64,000 nucleotides of DNA from Nemertoderma westbladi (GCA_032718475.1 JAUCBJ010006039.1:1-64000); one strand, 5' to 3'. Positions 23,930-35,606 are shown, counted from the stretch's first letter. Program-made: numbers and translations. Notes: a model not told the origin generated them from the sequence alone.

Positions 23930-24007
23930 TTGATTGGGGTAGGCGGCGACGCCCGCTCGCCTAAATGTGGACTCATTATAATATGGATAAACTCACATAT
24001 AGCAGAT

Positions 24008-24313
24008 ATGACGGAGTTGATAGAAGATGGTCTTAGTATCGGGGAGCGATATACTCTACCTTTACAAGCGTTTGTCGATAGCTTGATATGCGGCGACGCT
24101 GATCCAACTACTACGGAGGACGATGGTCGTTATATCGAACCGCCAATGTCCCAGGAGCAACTTACGCGTGAATTGGATTATAGAAAGTTCACTGCTCGAT
24201 ACACGCATCGTAATGGTACGTATATGGACTTCTTGACCACTGGTCATCCTATCGATTTACATAATACGGACTATGTCGACTATATATCCTGCCCAGCGGA
24301 GTCGGAACCATAA
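24008..24313 (+). CDS. Small uncharacterised ORF in the retrotransposon 3' region (101 codons)
   Basis: ATG at 24008, TAA at 24311. The predicted product is acidic and rich in Thr, Asp and Tyr (motifs YIEPPMSQEQLT and HNTDYVDYI). It has no signal peptide, membrane segment or zinc finger. A coding-like stretch continues after the stop in another frame to about 24430 (ENSIRNRLERKDTKETNK), so the gene may be frameshifted. TATAGCAG just before the ATG could be a 3' splice site. The location, between pol and the 3' LTR, is where Bel/Pao elements with a third gene carry env, but no env feature is visible. Function unknown. Confidence 0.4.
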   Translation: MTELIEDGLSIGERYTLPLQAFVDSLICGDADPTTTEDDGRYIEPPMSQEQLTRELDYRKFTARYTHRNGTYMDFLTTGHPIDLHNTDYVDYISCPAESEP

Positions 24314-24518
24314 ACTGAAATTCGAATGCGAAAATTCTATTCGAAATCGACTCGAAAGAAAAGACACTAAAGAAACAAATAAACGCGGTAACTCCAACGT
24401 ATATTTAGAATTCTTGATAGAAGCATTGTAACAACAAATAAATATCACCCGCGTTTTCCCTACCAGACGTGCGTCTTTGGTATTATTACGAAAAATGCCC
24501 TAGATCCAGCCCATAAAC

Positions 24519-24732
24519 GGAAAGACATAAACATCCACGTAAACCGAAACTTGTTGACGTATCACCTATGCTCACTCGGCTCGAACGATCCTGGAGTAAA
24601 CCTACGATCAGAGTCCCGGAATACTCGGTCAAACCTCCTCATTCCTTAGTTGGACCTCAGACCTGCGATCTTGGTGGTGTCGCGGATCCTCGCGGACTGT
24701 ATTCACTGTTCAAAGATCTAGTGCTACCCTAA
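24519..24732 (+). pseudogene. Coding-like fragment in the retrotransposon 3' region
   Basis: Open for about 71 codons between stops, with protein-like composition (KPKLVDVSPMLTRLERSW, then VPEYSVKPPHSLVGP) and no start codon. In-frame coding-like sequence precedes the upstream stop at about 24512. Together with 24008-24430 and the charged frames at 25025-25290, it suggests a broken third gene of the element. No family recognised. Confidence 0.35.
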
Positions 24733-25027
24733 CAATTAATCGGTAACACTCCGACAGTGATTTCTAGCTAGCCGCCCATCTTACCTAGCCGGATTGTGAC
24801 GCGGACACCTAATATCACTACCCAACCGTATGGTCGTCCACGTTTAACGCGATACAACCCCTCATCAAGGTGAAGGAGAGCGTTGTACGAAACGAGTTAA
24901 ACGCTATTTTATAAAGATCAAAAAGGAAACCTGCGTTTGTTCAGATAAACGTAAGTTATAACAGTGAGTCCAATCGATACCCGAATTGGCCTTATCTCAA
25001 TTCGATTGGGAACTCCAGAATCTCTAA

Positions 25028-25290
25028 GAAGTTATCGAACTTGGACAATCCTATTCTCTGCGAGAGTTTTTGGATGAACGTATCCAGCTACGAGCGGAGG
25101 AAAATCAGCTCGAGGAGAAGCATATCGAAACGGCAGATACCTCGACCACAATCCTACACCTTCTGATGCAATCATATTGCACCCTTCACCCAGGAGTTAT
25201 GGCCCTCCTAGTAAAGTGGCTCCCCCCAAAGAGAAAAGGACTCTTGCTAATCTTAAGAAACTGCGTAAACGCCGTCCGCGCAAGAAAGAC
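25028..25290 (+). pseudogene. Charged coding-like fragment ahead of the 3' LTR
   Basis: One frame from about 25028 gives a Glu-rich, coiled-coil-like stretch (REFLDERIQLRAEENQLEEK). An overlapping frame to a stop near 25290 gives a Pro-rich then strongly basic end (LANLKKLRKRRPRKKD). A frameshift would join them. No known domain. It may be the end of the same broken third gene. Confidence 0.3.
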
Positions 25291-25362
25291 TAACTGTTTA
25301 GAGTATCTTTGTGTTTTAGAAACTGTGATTTTTATATTTTATAGACTGAAAATCCCATTTTC

Positions 25363-25371
25363 TGGGAGCGG
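25363..25371 (+). promoter_or_regulatory. Probable polypurine tract (plus-strand primer)
   Basis: GGGAGCGG directly precedes the 3' LTR start (TGTAAAAGCC). It is short and interrupted by a C, but the position is right for plus-strand priming. Confidence 0.5.
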
Positions 25372-26587
25372 TGTAAAAGCCTTTGCTGAATTGCCCCGTT
25401 ATTTTTATTATCTTTTACATTAAAATACTCTGTAGTTGATTTAATAAGTGTAAGAGACCGTATTATTACTGTATCGGTGTTTTTAGAGGATCTAAGACTT
25501 ATTTCCTCCGTATGTGTACTGTGAAAGGTATATTTTATGATTCTATGGCAATTCGTGACGCAAAGGAGTGATAGCTACTCTTGAACAGTAGTTACTATGA
25601 CTACGGTTAACAGCTGACATTCATACGTGTTGATTTCCTTTGTTCTACGGCGTCTCTTAGTTCAGTCAGCCAATGAGAGCGTTTTGTGGCTCCTTGTACA
25701 GAGAATTTCCGAGAAATGACGAAATGCCTATGTGCAGTGTTTATCATTCAGTCTTGAGCCAAAGAAAGAACGGCTTAGAAGTATTTTGTGCTGTACTGCT
25801 TTTTAGTCGTACACTAGTAGGTTTAATTATAAAGGGCATATATCCTTTAACGCAACTGACTACGGACCATGCACATGCCTATATCTCATTGCTGACATAC
25901 CGGTACTGATTTGTTGTTTTATACTGCTATTTGCTGTCAGTTCTTCATAATATGGTTGATGAATAATTATATTTGGAATAACGATAAATAACCCCGCAAC
26001 CCAATATTCTTGATATACCGAAGGTAAGAGAGAAAGGTTACCAATAACGATTGTGACTTATGTTAAAGTGGTTTGAAGTGAATCTAATGTTATTTGATAG
26101 ACCCTACATGAGTCAGCCTGTGTTCCTTTTATATATGACTAAAATCAGTGAAGATTGGCAGATTAGTGTGCAGTATTGTGCAGCATTGTGTATGAGTGAG
26201 TCTGTTAAAGAAGCAATTCCTAAAGAATGCGCCATATATGTGGATTATAATTAAGCCATATCGTTGTGAGTAGTTTAAGTCATAACTCTGTTTATGTAGA
26301 TAAAGCGCCACGTCCTAAAGGAACTGTTAATATTACCGAAGGTGAATAATATTGTCAGAGATTATATAATACTGTCAGTCGAATAATACATTAGGCTTAC
26401 ATAGCAATAAAAATTAAACCGTCGAACCCAATCTCCCGGGAATATCCAGCGGGTGAATGGTCGCGCACGGATTGGTTTCGACTAGTGTAGTGAATCAAAT
26501 ACTTGTCATAGACTAAAAAGCGATTTATTATCTAGAAGACATTCTAATTTGGCGGGTTAAACTGCCAAAGGTCTGAAAGCGCGAACA
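25372..26587 (+). repeat. 3' LTR
   Basis: 1,216 bp, starting TGTAAAAGCC and ending GCGCGAACA, followed at once by the GGGGC duplication. It is collinear with the 5' LTR. AATAAA at 26406-26411 (5' counterpart 15938-15943) is the likely polyadenylation signal. Confidence 0.93.
26406..26411 (+). terminator. Polyadenylation signal AATAAA in the 3' LTR
   Basis: Canonical hexamer in the last 200 bp of the LTR, identical in the 5' copy. It would end the genomic transcript. Confidence 0.5.
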
Positions 26588-28544
26588 GGGGCCCTTTCGA
26601 TTACATGTAATACACAGTTTTATATTGGGGCCCTTTCGATTACATATAATCTACAGTTTTATATTGGGGCCCTTTCGATTACATGTAATACACAGTTTTA
26701 TATTGGGGCCCTTTCGATTACATATCATCTACAGTTTTATATTGGGTCCCTTTCGATTACATATAATCTACAGTTTTATATTGGGGCCCTTTCGATTACA
26801 TATAATCTACAGTTTTATATTGGGGCCCTTTCGATTACATATAATCGACAGTTTTATATTGGGGCCCTTTCGATTACATATAATCTACAGTTTTATATTG
26901 GGGCCCTTTCGATTACATGTAATACACAGTTTTATATTGGGGCCCTTTCGATTACATGTAATACACAGTTTTATATTGGGGCCCTTTCGATTACATGTAA
27001 TACACAGTTTTATATTGGGGCCCTTTCGATTACATATAATCTACAGTTTTATATTGGGGCCCTTTCGATTACATATAATCTACAGTTTTATATTGGGGCC
27101 CTTTCGATTACATATAATCTACAGTTTTATATTGGGGCCCTTTCGATTACATGTAATGCACAGTTTTATATTGGGGCCTCTTCGATTACATGTAATACAC
27201 AGTTTTATATTGGGGCCCTTTCGATTACATGTAATACACAGTTTTATATTGGGGCCCTTTCGATTACATATAATCTACAGTTTTATATTGGGGCCCTTTC
27301 GATTACATATAATCTACAGTTTTATATTGGGGCCCTTTCGATTACATATAATCTACAGTTTTATATTGGGGCCCTTTCGATTACATATAATCTACAGTTT
27401 TATATTGGGGCCCTTTCGATTACATGTAATACACAGTTTTATATTGGGGCCTCTTCGATTACATGTAATACACAGTTTTATATTGGGGCCCTTTCGATTA
27501 CATGTAATACACAGTTTTATATTGGGGCCCTTTCGATTACATATAATCTACAGTTTTATATTGGGGCCCTTTCGATTACATATAATCTACAGTTTTATAT
27601 TGGGGCCCTTTCGATTACATGTAATACACAGTTTTATATTGGGGCCTCTTCGATTACATGTAATACACACTTTTATATTGGGGCCCTTTCGATTACATGT
27701 AATACACAGTTTTATATTGGGGCCCTTTCGATTACATATAATCTACAGTTTTATATTGGGGCCCTTTCGATTACATATAATCTACAGTTTTATATTGGGG
27801 CCCTTTCGATTACATATAATCTACAGTTTTATATTGGGGCCCTTTCGATTACATATAATCTACAGTTTTATATTGGGGCCCTTTCGATTACATATAATCT
27901 ACAGTTTTATATCGGGGCCCTTTCGATTACATATAATCTACAGTTTTATATTGGGGCCCTTTCGATTACATGTAATACAGTTTTATATTGGGGCCCTTTC
28001 GATTACATGTAATACACAGTTTTATATTGGGGCCCTTTCGATTACATGTAATACACAGTTTTATATTGGGGCCCTTTCGATTACATGTAATACACAGTTT
28101 TATATTGGGGCCCTTTCGATTACATGTAATACACAGTTTTATATCGGGGCCCTTTCGATTACATATAATCTACAGTTTTATATTGGGGCCCTTTCGATTA
28201 CATATAATCTACAGTTTTATATTGGGGCCCTTTCGATTACATATAATCTACAGTTTTATATTGGGGCCCTTTCGATTACATATAATCTACAGTTTTATAT
28301 TGGGGCCCTTTCGATTACATGTAATACACAGTTTTATATTGGGGCCCTTTCGATTACATGTAATCTACAGTTTTATATTGGGGCCCTTTCGATTACATGT
28401 AATCTACAGTTTTATATTGGGGCCCTTTCGATTACATGTAATACACAGTTTTATATTGGGGCCCTTTCGATTACATGTAATACACAGTTTTATATTGGGG
28501 CCCTTTCGATTACATATAATCTACAGTTTTATATTGGGGCCCTT
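26588..28544 (+). repeat. 39-bp satellite array, right part, about 50 copies
   Basis: Continuation of the 5966-14903 array after the LTR element. The first five bases are the right copy of the GGGGC target duplication. It carries the same block of marked variants (ATAATCGACAG at about 26842, three GGGGCCTCTTCG units, AATACAG at about 27970) as two places in the left part. It ends at GGGGCCCTTTTGACACATG. Confidence 0.97.
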
Positions 28545-29988
28545 TTGACACATGAAATTGACATCTTACAGTAGATCAACAACACAGAAAAGTCCTTCGT
28601 AGTCTTATAGGTTGCCAACTATTTCAGCAATGACGCACTCTAAACAAATGTGTTACTAAACAAATCAACTATGAACCGCTCTGCACTTCGCGTATATGCC
28701 GTATGTATCGAATTTATTCCTAACATACAGTAACATTGCAAACATGGAAACATGTCTGAGTGAGTCTCCTACAGTACGTAATGTTAACAATAAGCGCTTC
28801 GTAGGTCTATCATCTGCACATGAGTCTGAACACGAACTTTCCCAATCCCAACCCTTTAATCGATGGCCACAATCTAATTTAGGATAATAACCTTCCTTAG
28901 CCTACTACAGGAGGTGAGGAATTGTAAATCGATAATAATCAAATCATATAATCTAAAATTAAACTGTCGATAATCAACATTAATTAATGTTAAACGGTTG
29001 TTGGCGTTAGGCTTACAGAAAAGACGACAGCTATTAATTTGATATATTAATATTGTAATAAAAACAAATATAATTAACACGATGTATATTAGACGTCTCA
29101 ATGTGAATTGTCTCCAAAATGAACAGCGAGAAAAGTGAATATATGAGATACACAGTAACTGACTGCACATTGTAAGTTGCAATGGGATAGGATTGTTAGC
29201 TGGCCAACCCTGTTTGAATTGTAAATGAGAGCCTCTGTTGTTTAATTATATGAATCTGTGATTGGAGCGCTTTATGCACTCAATGGCTGCGAGAATGTAG
29301 CAATACATCATCGGTGTTTCATTGATACCTTGAGTTTTGTTACCCCCTACAGTATGGCTGCCGCCCTACAGGCGCTCATTTGAAGCTTTCATCCTAAACA
29401 TAGAAATAGTGATGTAAAGTTTAGACGCCCTTCCTGGTTGTACCCCTAAACATTTATCCGATAAAACATGGTCGGATGTTGTGAACTGATTTATGGACTT
29501 GTCGACTACACGCGTTCTTAATAATATACTATCAGTTCAATGGCCATCTATTATCTTTATCGAAGTATCTTTATATGTAAATTCAACCCATTTTATCTGA
29601 AATTATTTAAATGTTATTAATTGTATGGACTGCATTCCGTTCAACCAGCGTCTACCTACATACATAGAGTACTTTATTTTATGAAAATAAATGTAAGCGA
29701 AGTAAAGTTAAAAAGATACCGGTAAATGGGAAACTGTAGGAAATAGTATGTCAGTTATATCCGCGTTGTTTCTTCGTTATGTACAAGGATCGTAAACGTT
29801 GAATTTGTGCCTTTTTCACATTTTGACGTAACAATTTTTTCTTGTACGCAGCAAACCCAAACCTCGCCCGCGAGAAGCTTCGCCCGCGTCCAATCTTCGC
29901 CCGCAGAAATCTTCGCCGTTAAATGATATTGTATAAAGTTGTTCAGAAATTGAAAAGATGAGAAAGCGCTCCTACGGGGGTTGAACCT
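28545..29988. other. Unique DNA, no supported gene
   Basis: A 48-codon frame with ATG at 28744 and stop near 28887 has mixed composition (motifs TVRNVNNKRFVG, HELSQSQPFNRW) but no family match or splice context I trust. A short CTTCGCCCGCG-type repeat lies at 29861-29921. Otherwise AT-rich and featureless. Confidence 0.55.
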
Positions 29989-30039
29989 AGCGCTATACGT
30001 ACACTACGTTTCGGCCTATCAAGCCTATTCAGTAGCGCT
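29989..30039 (-). ncRNA. Hammerhead-ribozyme-like fold (type I layout), probably inactive
   Basis: On the minus strand, stem I is AGCGCTA pairing perfectly with TAGCGCT at the other end. The core CTGAATA is followed by stem II (GGC...GCC, extendable with a wobble), then GAAA. Stem III is ACGTA-GTG-TACGT, followed by the cleavage triplet GTA. Every element of a type I hammerhead is in the correct order and spacing. The one departure is core position 8, where the conserved G is U (CUGANGA expected); this should abolish or cripple cleavage. Small hammerheads of this type occur in animal Penelope-like elements and retrozymes. The 75-bp surroundings also contain GGTTCAACCCC, a pol III B-box look-alike, so a tRNA-derived SINE head is the rival reading. 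Confidence 0.5.
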
Positions 30040-33000
30040 AATCTAAAGTGTTAACAAGGTTAAGTAGTAATCTCAATAAATAGGACCCAGCAGGTGGGCG
30101 GAGTGGAACTACTGTGATTGGTTCTTGTTCTTGACTAACGTTGGTAAGAACTAGCAGTAAATCTTAGATTAGCTTTTTTCAGTTCACATGTTTATAATCA
30201 TACTGTAAACACAAAATGATTCAATTATTCCTTTTTGCAGTATACCGGATGGGTGCTAGCGAGGTAGGCCTAGCAGGTCTTTAGTCTGTCACCCTACACG
30301 GCTACACGTTGGGTCTTTACTCTATCATGTGCGTAGTGCGTGCATCTATATGATGCAGACCATCCCGAGCCCGTGAACATGAACTGAATAGGCTATCTCG
30401 AGGCTGATTTTTTACACATTTACTTGATACTTGCATGAATGCGTATTTGATGTAAAATTTCGTTATTCTGCAGTTGTTTTGTTATCGGCCAAATTACTGG
30501 TCAGCAAGCAGGAAATTATAACAGCAGTTGCATCATCGTACCCACTCTATTCTAACTGACACTTTGCAGAAGAAATTCTACCTGACTATAGGCTGCGTGT
30601 TGGGAGGACGCCGACTAGTTTGCGGTTCTTCAGTCTGCCACTAGGAGGCGAAATGTCTGAAGTGAAAATCTTATCCTATTTTGTTATTAATAATGATTTT
30701 TAGCTGATACTTAGGTCCTTTACACAATAAGTTTATAATGTTTTTTTTGCTGATACCAAGCAGAGTATACTACACCGTAGTCAGTGCCGGATTAACCTTA
30801 AGGCATCTAAGGGCCTTAGGGCCAGCGGAAAATACGGGCCATTTTTTCTCAGCGAGTCATTACTGTGAAAAAAAATATTTTTATCTGAAAAGTCCACATT
30901 TTTTCTCACTAAAATTTCTAGAAAACAGAGCAAGAAAGTGTATCTTTCGACTACTTTCTATCCCTAAATTTGTGATAGAAAGTGCAAAATTCTAGCTCAG
31001 TCGACCAACAGGTGCTGTGTTATTAGTTCGAGACCTGATGGCAGGAAAATGCTAATTACTGAACTATGAACATTGGAGAATTTAATTTTATTTATTCGTG
31101 GGGAATTAATTGTAGTTATACTCTTAAACTTTATAGAACAACCAAATAATGACGTGGTGACATGGAAATACTGTACATAGTAAATGTATGGCGTGGAGAT
31201 ATGGTAGTGCGAAATTAATTTTTTTTACCGGAAACGAGTTTTATAAATATAGGCCCTAATAGATAAAAAAAAATGATAAAATAGTTGTTGATAAAAAAAA
31301 AAACGTGTCAAAAATAACTTCTTGTCACTACTGTAATTTAATTTAACCGAAATTCAGATGTTCTGCCCTCGTGTATTGCATTTTGCATTATTGCATTCGA
31401 TGGCATTTTAGGTGCAATTCCTGCAAAACCGAAAACTCTCGGACAGCATAATTTAATTTGGTAAATTAAAATTAGTGACAAAAAGTGCTCATTTCCGAGA
31501 CTGTTCTCTATCGAAGAACATTACTTTCTCAGCAAGTCCAAATATAGATCAGAAATATTATATCTTTGCACTAAGCCCCACACTTTTGGTGTGTTATATT
31601 TCCAAGCAAGTCCTGTAATGATAAGTATACAGTATACCCTGCGAAACCTACCCTACTGTACAGCAAATAAATAATACATTCCCACGATCCGATCAAAATT
31701 GCTAAATGCTTAAGGGGGCCAACAATAACCCCCGCAGAAATGAAATTTACGAAAATTTACACAATTTTTTGTAGTTTGATAGAAGGGCTTTCATAAGGTG
31801 ATAACGGTTTTCAACATTGAATTATTTTTGACCTCAAAACTGCTCTTTTCAACAACATAATAATATTGCGGATATTTATGACTCTCTGTATAACACAACC
31901 TTTTTATCAGTTTGTCGATTTTGACTTTTTTCCTCACTAAATTCCCTACTACTTTTTTATTTTTTACTCAATTTCCATCAAACCTATACCAAAATGTTCA
32001 GCAGCTTTAGGACTACAATCGTTGGTTTTGTAAAACATGGCTGGCCGTTTGAATCTTCTAGAACCGATTTTGTAACTGCTACACTTTGTCTATCACAAAA
32101 TATTTGATTCCCAAAATATAGCCCGGAAATACTAAAACCCCCATAAATTTTTCAAAAACAATAATTTTGTGCTAAAATTTTCATAGAAGATGGCCTACAT
32201 ATCTAGGTCCATTTTAGCAAAGTCTTGGACCAAGAACTTCAATGCAGGTGGTATTACAGATCCTTAAACATGAGCTAATTTACATATACTGTAATTGTCT
32301 CAAAATTTATACAAATTTTGAAAAAAACCGACCTGTTCAAAAAGTGCCATATTTTTCGAAGAAACGGTTTATATCAGTTTTCATAGTATATAAAAGATAA
32401 CAGATCATTGTGTTAAAGTTTCAGAATAGTAGCTTCGCCACAAAGGAGGTTAAAACTTTGTTTTCTCCATAGAGGCAGCATAGAGGAAAGTTTAACGTCG
32501 GTTGTGGCGATTTTATCATCAAATTATTTGAACTGACCCAAACTGGACCTACAGTGTATAGTATTATACTGAGAAACTGAAAGTACTTTGTACCGGTAGC
32601 GGTACCCATCTGTACCTCCTGGTACCATCGTATGTATATCAGCACATCTAGGCAGCTAGGCATGCTGACATGCAGGACATAAATTCAGGTTTTACTTAAT
32701 TAATAAATTAATTAAACATTTAAGTCAAATATTTTCTTTCCGTTTTTCTTCACAATCTTCGTAAATTGTATTTCCAGATCTTTTCGCCACACTGCCACAC
32801 AGCCACACCGTTGTTGTGATATGAATAAGTCCGATATAACTCCGTACTGCCTACTTCCCCATTTGGGTAGGTACGTTTGCGTTTGGCTGTTTGGATCCGT
32901 TTGGGTAGGGTACCGTTGGGGTTTTTAGTCCTACCGCCATATATTAAGATCGGAAATGTCGTAATGTAGCCGGTAGTGTAGCAGTGTAGCCTACAGCAGT

Positions 33001-33110
33001 ACATTACAGTACAGCTACTGCCTGACTGCTGTACTGAGCTAAGTGCATAGGCAGATAGGTACTGGTACTACTGGTACACTGGTACAGGCTCCTGGGCTTA
33101 TGTATTTACC
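30040..33110. other. Unique AT-rich DNA with transposon traces
   Basis: No gene seen. It holds one hAT-like end (30782, listed) and homopolymer-rich DNA. An isolated TTAAGGGGG at about 31710 resembles TTAA-element ends, but I find no partner. Short open frames here have no coding character. Confidence 0.6.
30782..30840 (+). mobile_element. Possible hAT-type transposon end (solo)
   Basis: CAGTGCCGGATTAACC followed by a GGGCC-rich stretch resembles the 5' end of a widespread class of hAT elements. A reverse-orientation relative (GCTTAATCCGGCTCTG) lies at 52767-52782. No partner terminus or duplication is visible here, so it is a fragment. Confidence 0.4.
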
Positions 33111-33395
33111 TATCCCGATCGGGATATATGAATATATCCCGATCGGGATATTTACATATCCCGATCGGGATATAGGGCCTATTCATCCTTTCCAAAAGGC
33201 GACCTAAACTATAAAAAAGCGACCCAAACAGCCAAATGGCGCCATTCAGGCATTCAGCAGATACCGGTAGATCAGAAAAAATCTGAAAATGGGGTATATT
33301 CGTTTGTGCCCCGCAAAGTGGTGTCAGGGCTTTCAAAATATATTGCAGAGTGAAAATCATATAGGCCTATTTTGTAAATATCCCGATCGGGATAT
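33111..33395. repeat. Cluster of palindromes with core CCCGATCGGG, copies 1-4
   Basis: Perfect dyads TATCCCGATCGGGATA at 33111-33126, 33134-33151, 33156-33173 (the latter two extended to 18 bp) and 33378-33395 (18 bp). Flanks differ between copies, so this is a recurring short element rather than a duplicated larger unit. Three more copies lie about 0.9 kb downstream. Confidence 0.9.
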
Positions 33396-33667
33396 ATATT
33401 GTGGTCAGGCTGTCAGGTGGTAGGCTAATCATGAGACATGAGCAGATCAGCAGATGAGATGATTGTATTTTTTTGTATTTATAATGTATAAGTGTACCAT
33501 TACTGGATTAGGAGGGCAGCTGGGTAGAGGGTGTGTGTAACTACTACCAGACAGCCAGAACCAGACTACAAACAGACAGACAGAGAATACTGCAGTTTAG
33601 TGTGTAGTGCCGGGCCGGTACTGTATCTGCGGTAGGCAGATACTACCTGACTACTGTACTATGAAAT

Positions 33668-34113
33668 CTCAACAGTTTGTTACAGTATCCCATATAGGCT
33701 ACATCGCGAAGGTCTCTTAAATGTTTCAACAGATTGTTTCAGTATTAAACGTGCTGCACGAAGGTCTCTTAAACGTTTGAACAGATTGTTTCAGTATCTC
33801 ACATACTGACATACTGCGCCCAAAGGTCCCTTACGTTTCAATAGATTGTTTCAGTATCCAACGCTGCAACGTGCTGCATGAAGGTCTCTTAAACGTTTCA
33901 ATAGATTGTTTGGTTTCAGTATCCAAATCCAATGTGCTGCATGAAGGTCTCTTAAACGTTTCACCAGATTGTTCTCTCTTACACATTTCAACGAATTGTT
34001 TCAGTACCGGTATCCCATATACTGCATACTTGGGAGAAGGTATCTTAAATGTTTGTTACGGTACCCTACCCAGGTACCCCACGTACAGACGTATGTGCTG
34101 CATGAAGGTATCT
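33668..34113 (+). repeat. Degenerate minisatellite, about 60-80-bp unit, 6-7 copies
   Basis: Units share CAGATTGTTTCAGTATCC, then GTGCTGCATGAAGG, then TCTCTTAAACGTTTCA, with variable insertions (GTTTGGTTTCAG, CCGGTATCCC). It sits between the two CCCGATCGGG palindrome clusters. Confidence 0.8.
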
Positions 34114-34283
34114 TAATTTTCTTATATTTTCTTCACGTTTTTTTAGGTGGATTTAGTTGGTTAGCAGTGCAGACTTCACTTCACATTCTAATAATAGTCC
34201 TATTTATTGACATTCTAGTTTTCCAAATATACTGTAGTTTTACATAGTAGAGTAGAATATACAGTAGTAAATGACAGTTATGT

Positions 34284-34359
34284 TATATCCCGATCGGGAT
34301 ATATTACCTTATAAGGGTATATCCCGATCGGGATATATTTATATATCCCGATCGGGATA
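34284..34359. repeat. Cluster of palindromes with core CCCGATCGGG, copies 5-7
   Basis: Perfect dyads at 34284-34303 (20 bp, TATATCCCGATCGGGATATA), 34318-34337 (20 bp) and 34344-34359 (16 bp). Each could extrude as a short hairpin or bind a symmetric dimer; neither is shown. Confidence 0.9.
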
Positions 34360-35580
34360 GGGAACCCTACTGACTGCAGAACTGTCAGACGATGGACGAG
34401 GATAGGACGATAAACTGAAATATCTTTTAACAGTTTAAGTTCTGAAGTTCCATCAATTTAATGAAACAATATTTTCGCCTCCGTTTTCAGTTTTTATATT
34501 TTATATTTTCCGTGCATATATTATATACTGTCAGACTGAGGCCTATTTATGTTACTAATTTTAGATAGGGCCCTATATCTTTTTAAATAGGCCTATGCTA
34601 GTAAGAGTAACTATTTTTAGATATTCATTTTAAATATTTTTAGATAAGCTTGTTCAGTTGTTAGCCTAACAAGCTTTTAGGCCTAGCGCCTAGGCCTATG
34701 GCTTGGGGAGGGGGGGATTAACATAACTCTTAATTATTTTTTGCGTTAAATTTCAGTTGTAATTATATATTTGCTCTATTTGCTGCTTTATTTCATTTAT
34801 TTTTTAAATTACATACTACGGTCTACCATATTTTAATCCGTAATGTTTTATTACGTCATAACTATTGTTTTTTTTTTCTTATTTTCTTTTTACCTAAGTT
34901 TTACATATCTCGATTTTACGACCTATTCGAGCTGCTTTATTTTTAAATTACGGTCTACCATACTTTATTCCTTGTGTGTGTATCTCTGTACTTCATAACT
35001 ATTGCTATATTTACTGCCTATGTTTTACATAACTCGATTTTATGACATATTTGCTGCTTTATTTTTAAATTCTTTCTGTTATATTTTTAAATTTTTAACT
35101 GAACTACGGTCTACCAGATTTTAATTATTTGCTCTGTTATATTTCTATCTGCACCAGAACTTATATTTTTTATTTTTTTTATTTTTTTAAATTATGTACT
35201 ATGTCTTCCATATTTTATTTCTTTGTGTCAGTCGGAACATCATAAATATTGCTATATCTATAACTTAATTTTTTAGTGTTTTCCATATTTCGAATTGCTG
35301 TTATATTTTTTAATTACGTAGGTACTGTACTATGGTCTACCATATTTTATTTAGTTGCATGTTAAACTGCACGTGATTCCTGTTTAATTCCGTTTAATTT
35401 AAAGGGACCTCCATGGAAACGAGGTATAACCTCATGGGGCTATCCCTAACATTGTACTGTACTATAATTTAATATTATGTTGGTTGCATTATTTTTAAAA
35501 CAGACAATCTCCATATATACCGGTTTTTAATATGCTGTTTGCTGTTTATGTTATGTTATTGTTATGTACGATGTTAATAA
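34360..35580. repeat. AT-rich degenerate repeat with TACGGTCTACCATATTTTA motif
   Basis: The motif or close variants occur at about 34816, 34950, 35105, 35196 and 35334, separated by T-rich DNA. No gene. The block ends near a CTTCAA microsatellite. Confidence 0.55.
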
Positions 35581-35583
35581 AAA

Positions 35584-35606
35584 ACTTCAACTTCAACTTC
35601 AACTTC
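35584..35606 (+). repeat. (CTTCAA)n microsatellite, about four units
   Basis: Follows GTTAATAAAAAA. This AATAAA plus short tandem tail is a common look for the 3' end of a non-LTR element, but no upstream coding part is recognised. Confidence 0.6.

Larger units (their letters stand above)
14904..26587 (+). mobile_element. Bel/Pao-type LTR retrotransposon, internally deleted (11,684 bp)
   Basis: Two 1,216-bp direct LTRs flank a 9.25-kb interior. The interior has a 2.2-kb leader, a 1,346-codon gag-protease ORF and about 3 kb of 3' sequence with only small or broken frames. The exact GGGGC target duplication and the near-identical LTRs point to a recent insertion into the 39-bp satellite. The RT, RNase H and integrase core expected in Bel/Pao pol are missing, so mobility would need enzymes supplied in trans. 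The LTR ends are TG...CA in the 3' copy. The 5' copy starts TT, the only difference between the LTRs that I saw by eye. Confidence 0.92.

Noticed and set aside
29960-30040. tRNA gene on the minus strand (75-nt span with GGTTCAACCCC)
   Set aside because: The acceptor, D and T stems do not pair properly at tRNA positions. The hammerhead reading explains the stems better, though a SINE head remains possible.
30738-30995. 85-codon frame MFFLLIPSRV...
   Set aside because: It overlaps the hAT-like end and AT-rich DNA. No domain, and its start lies in a T run.
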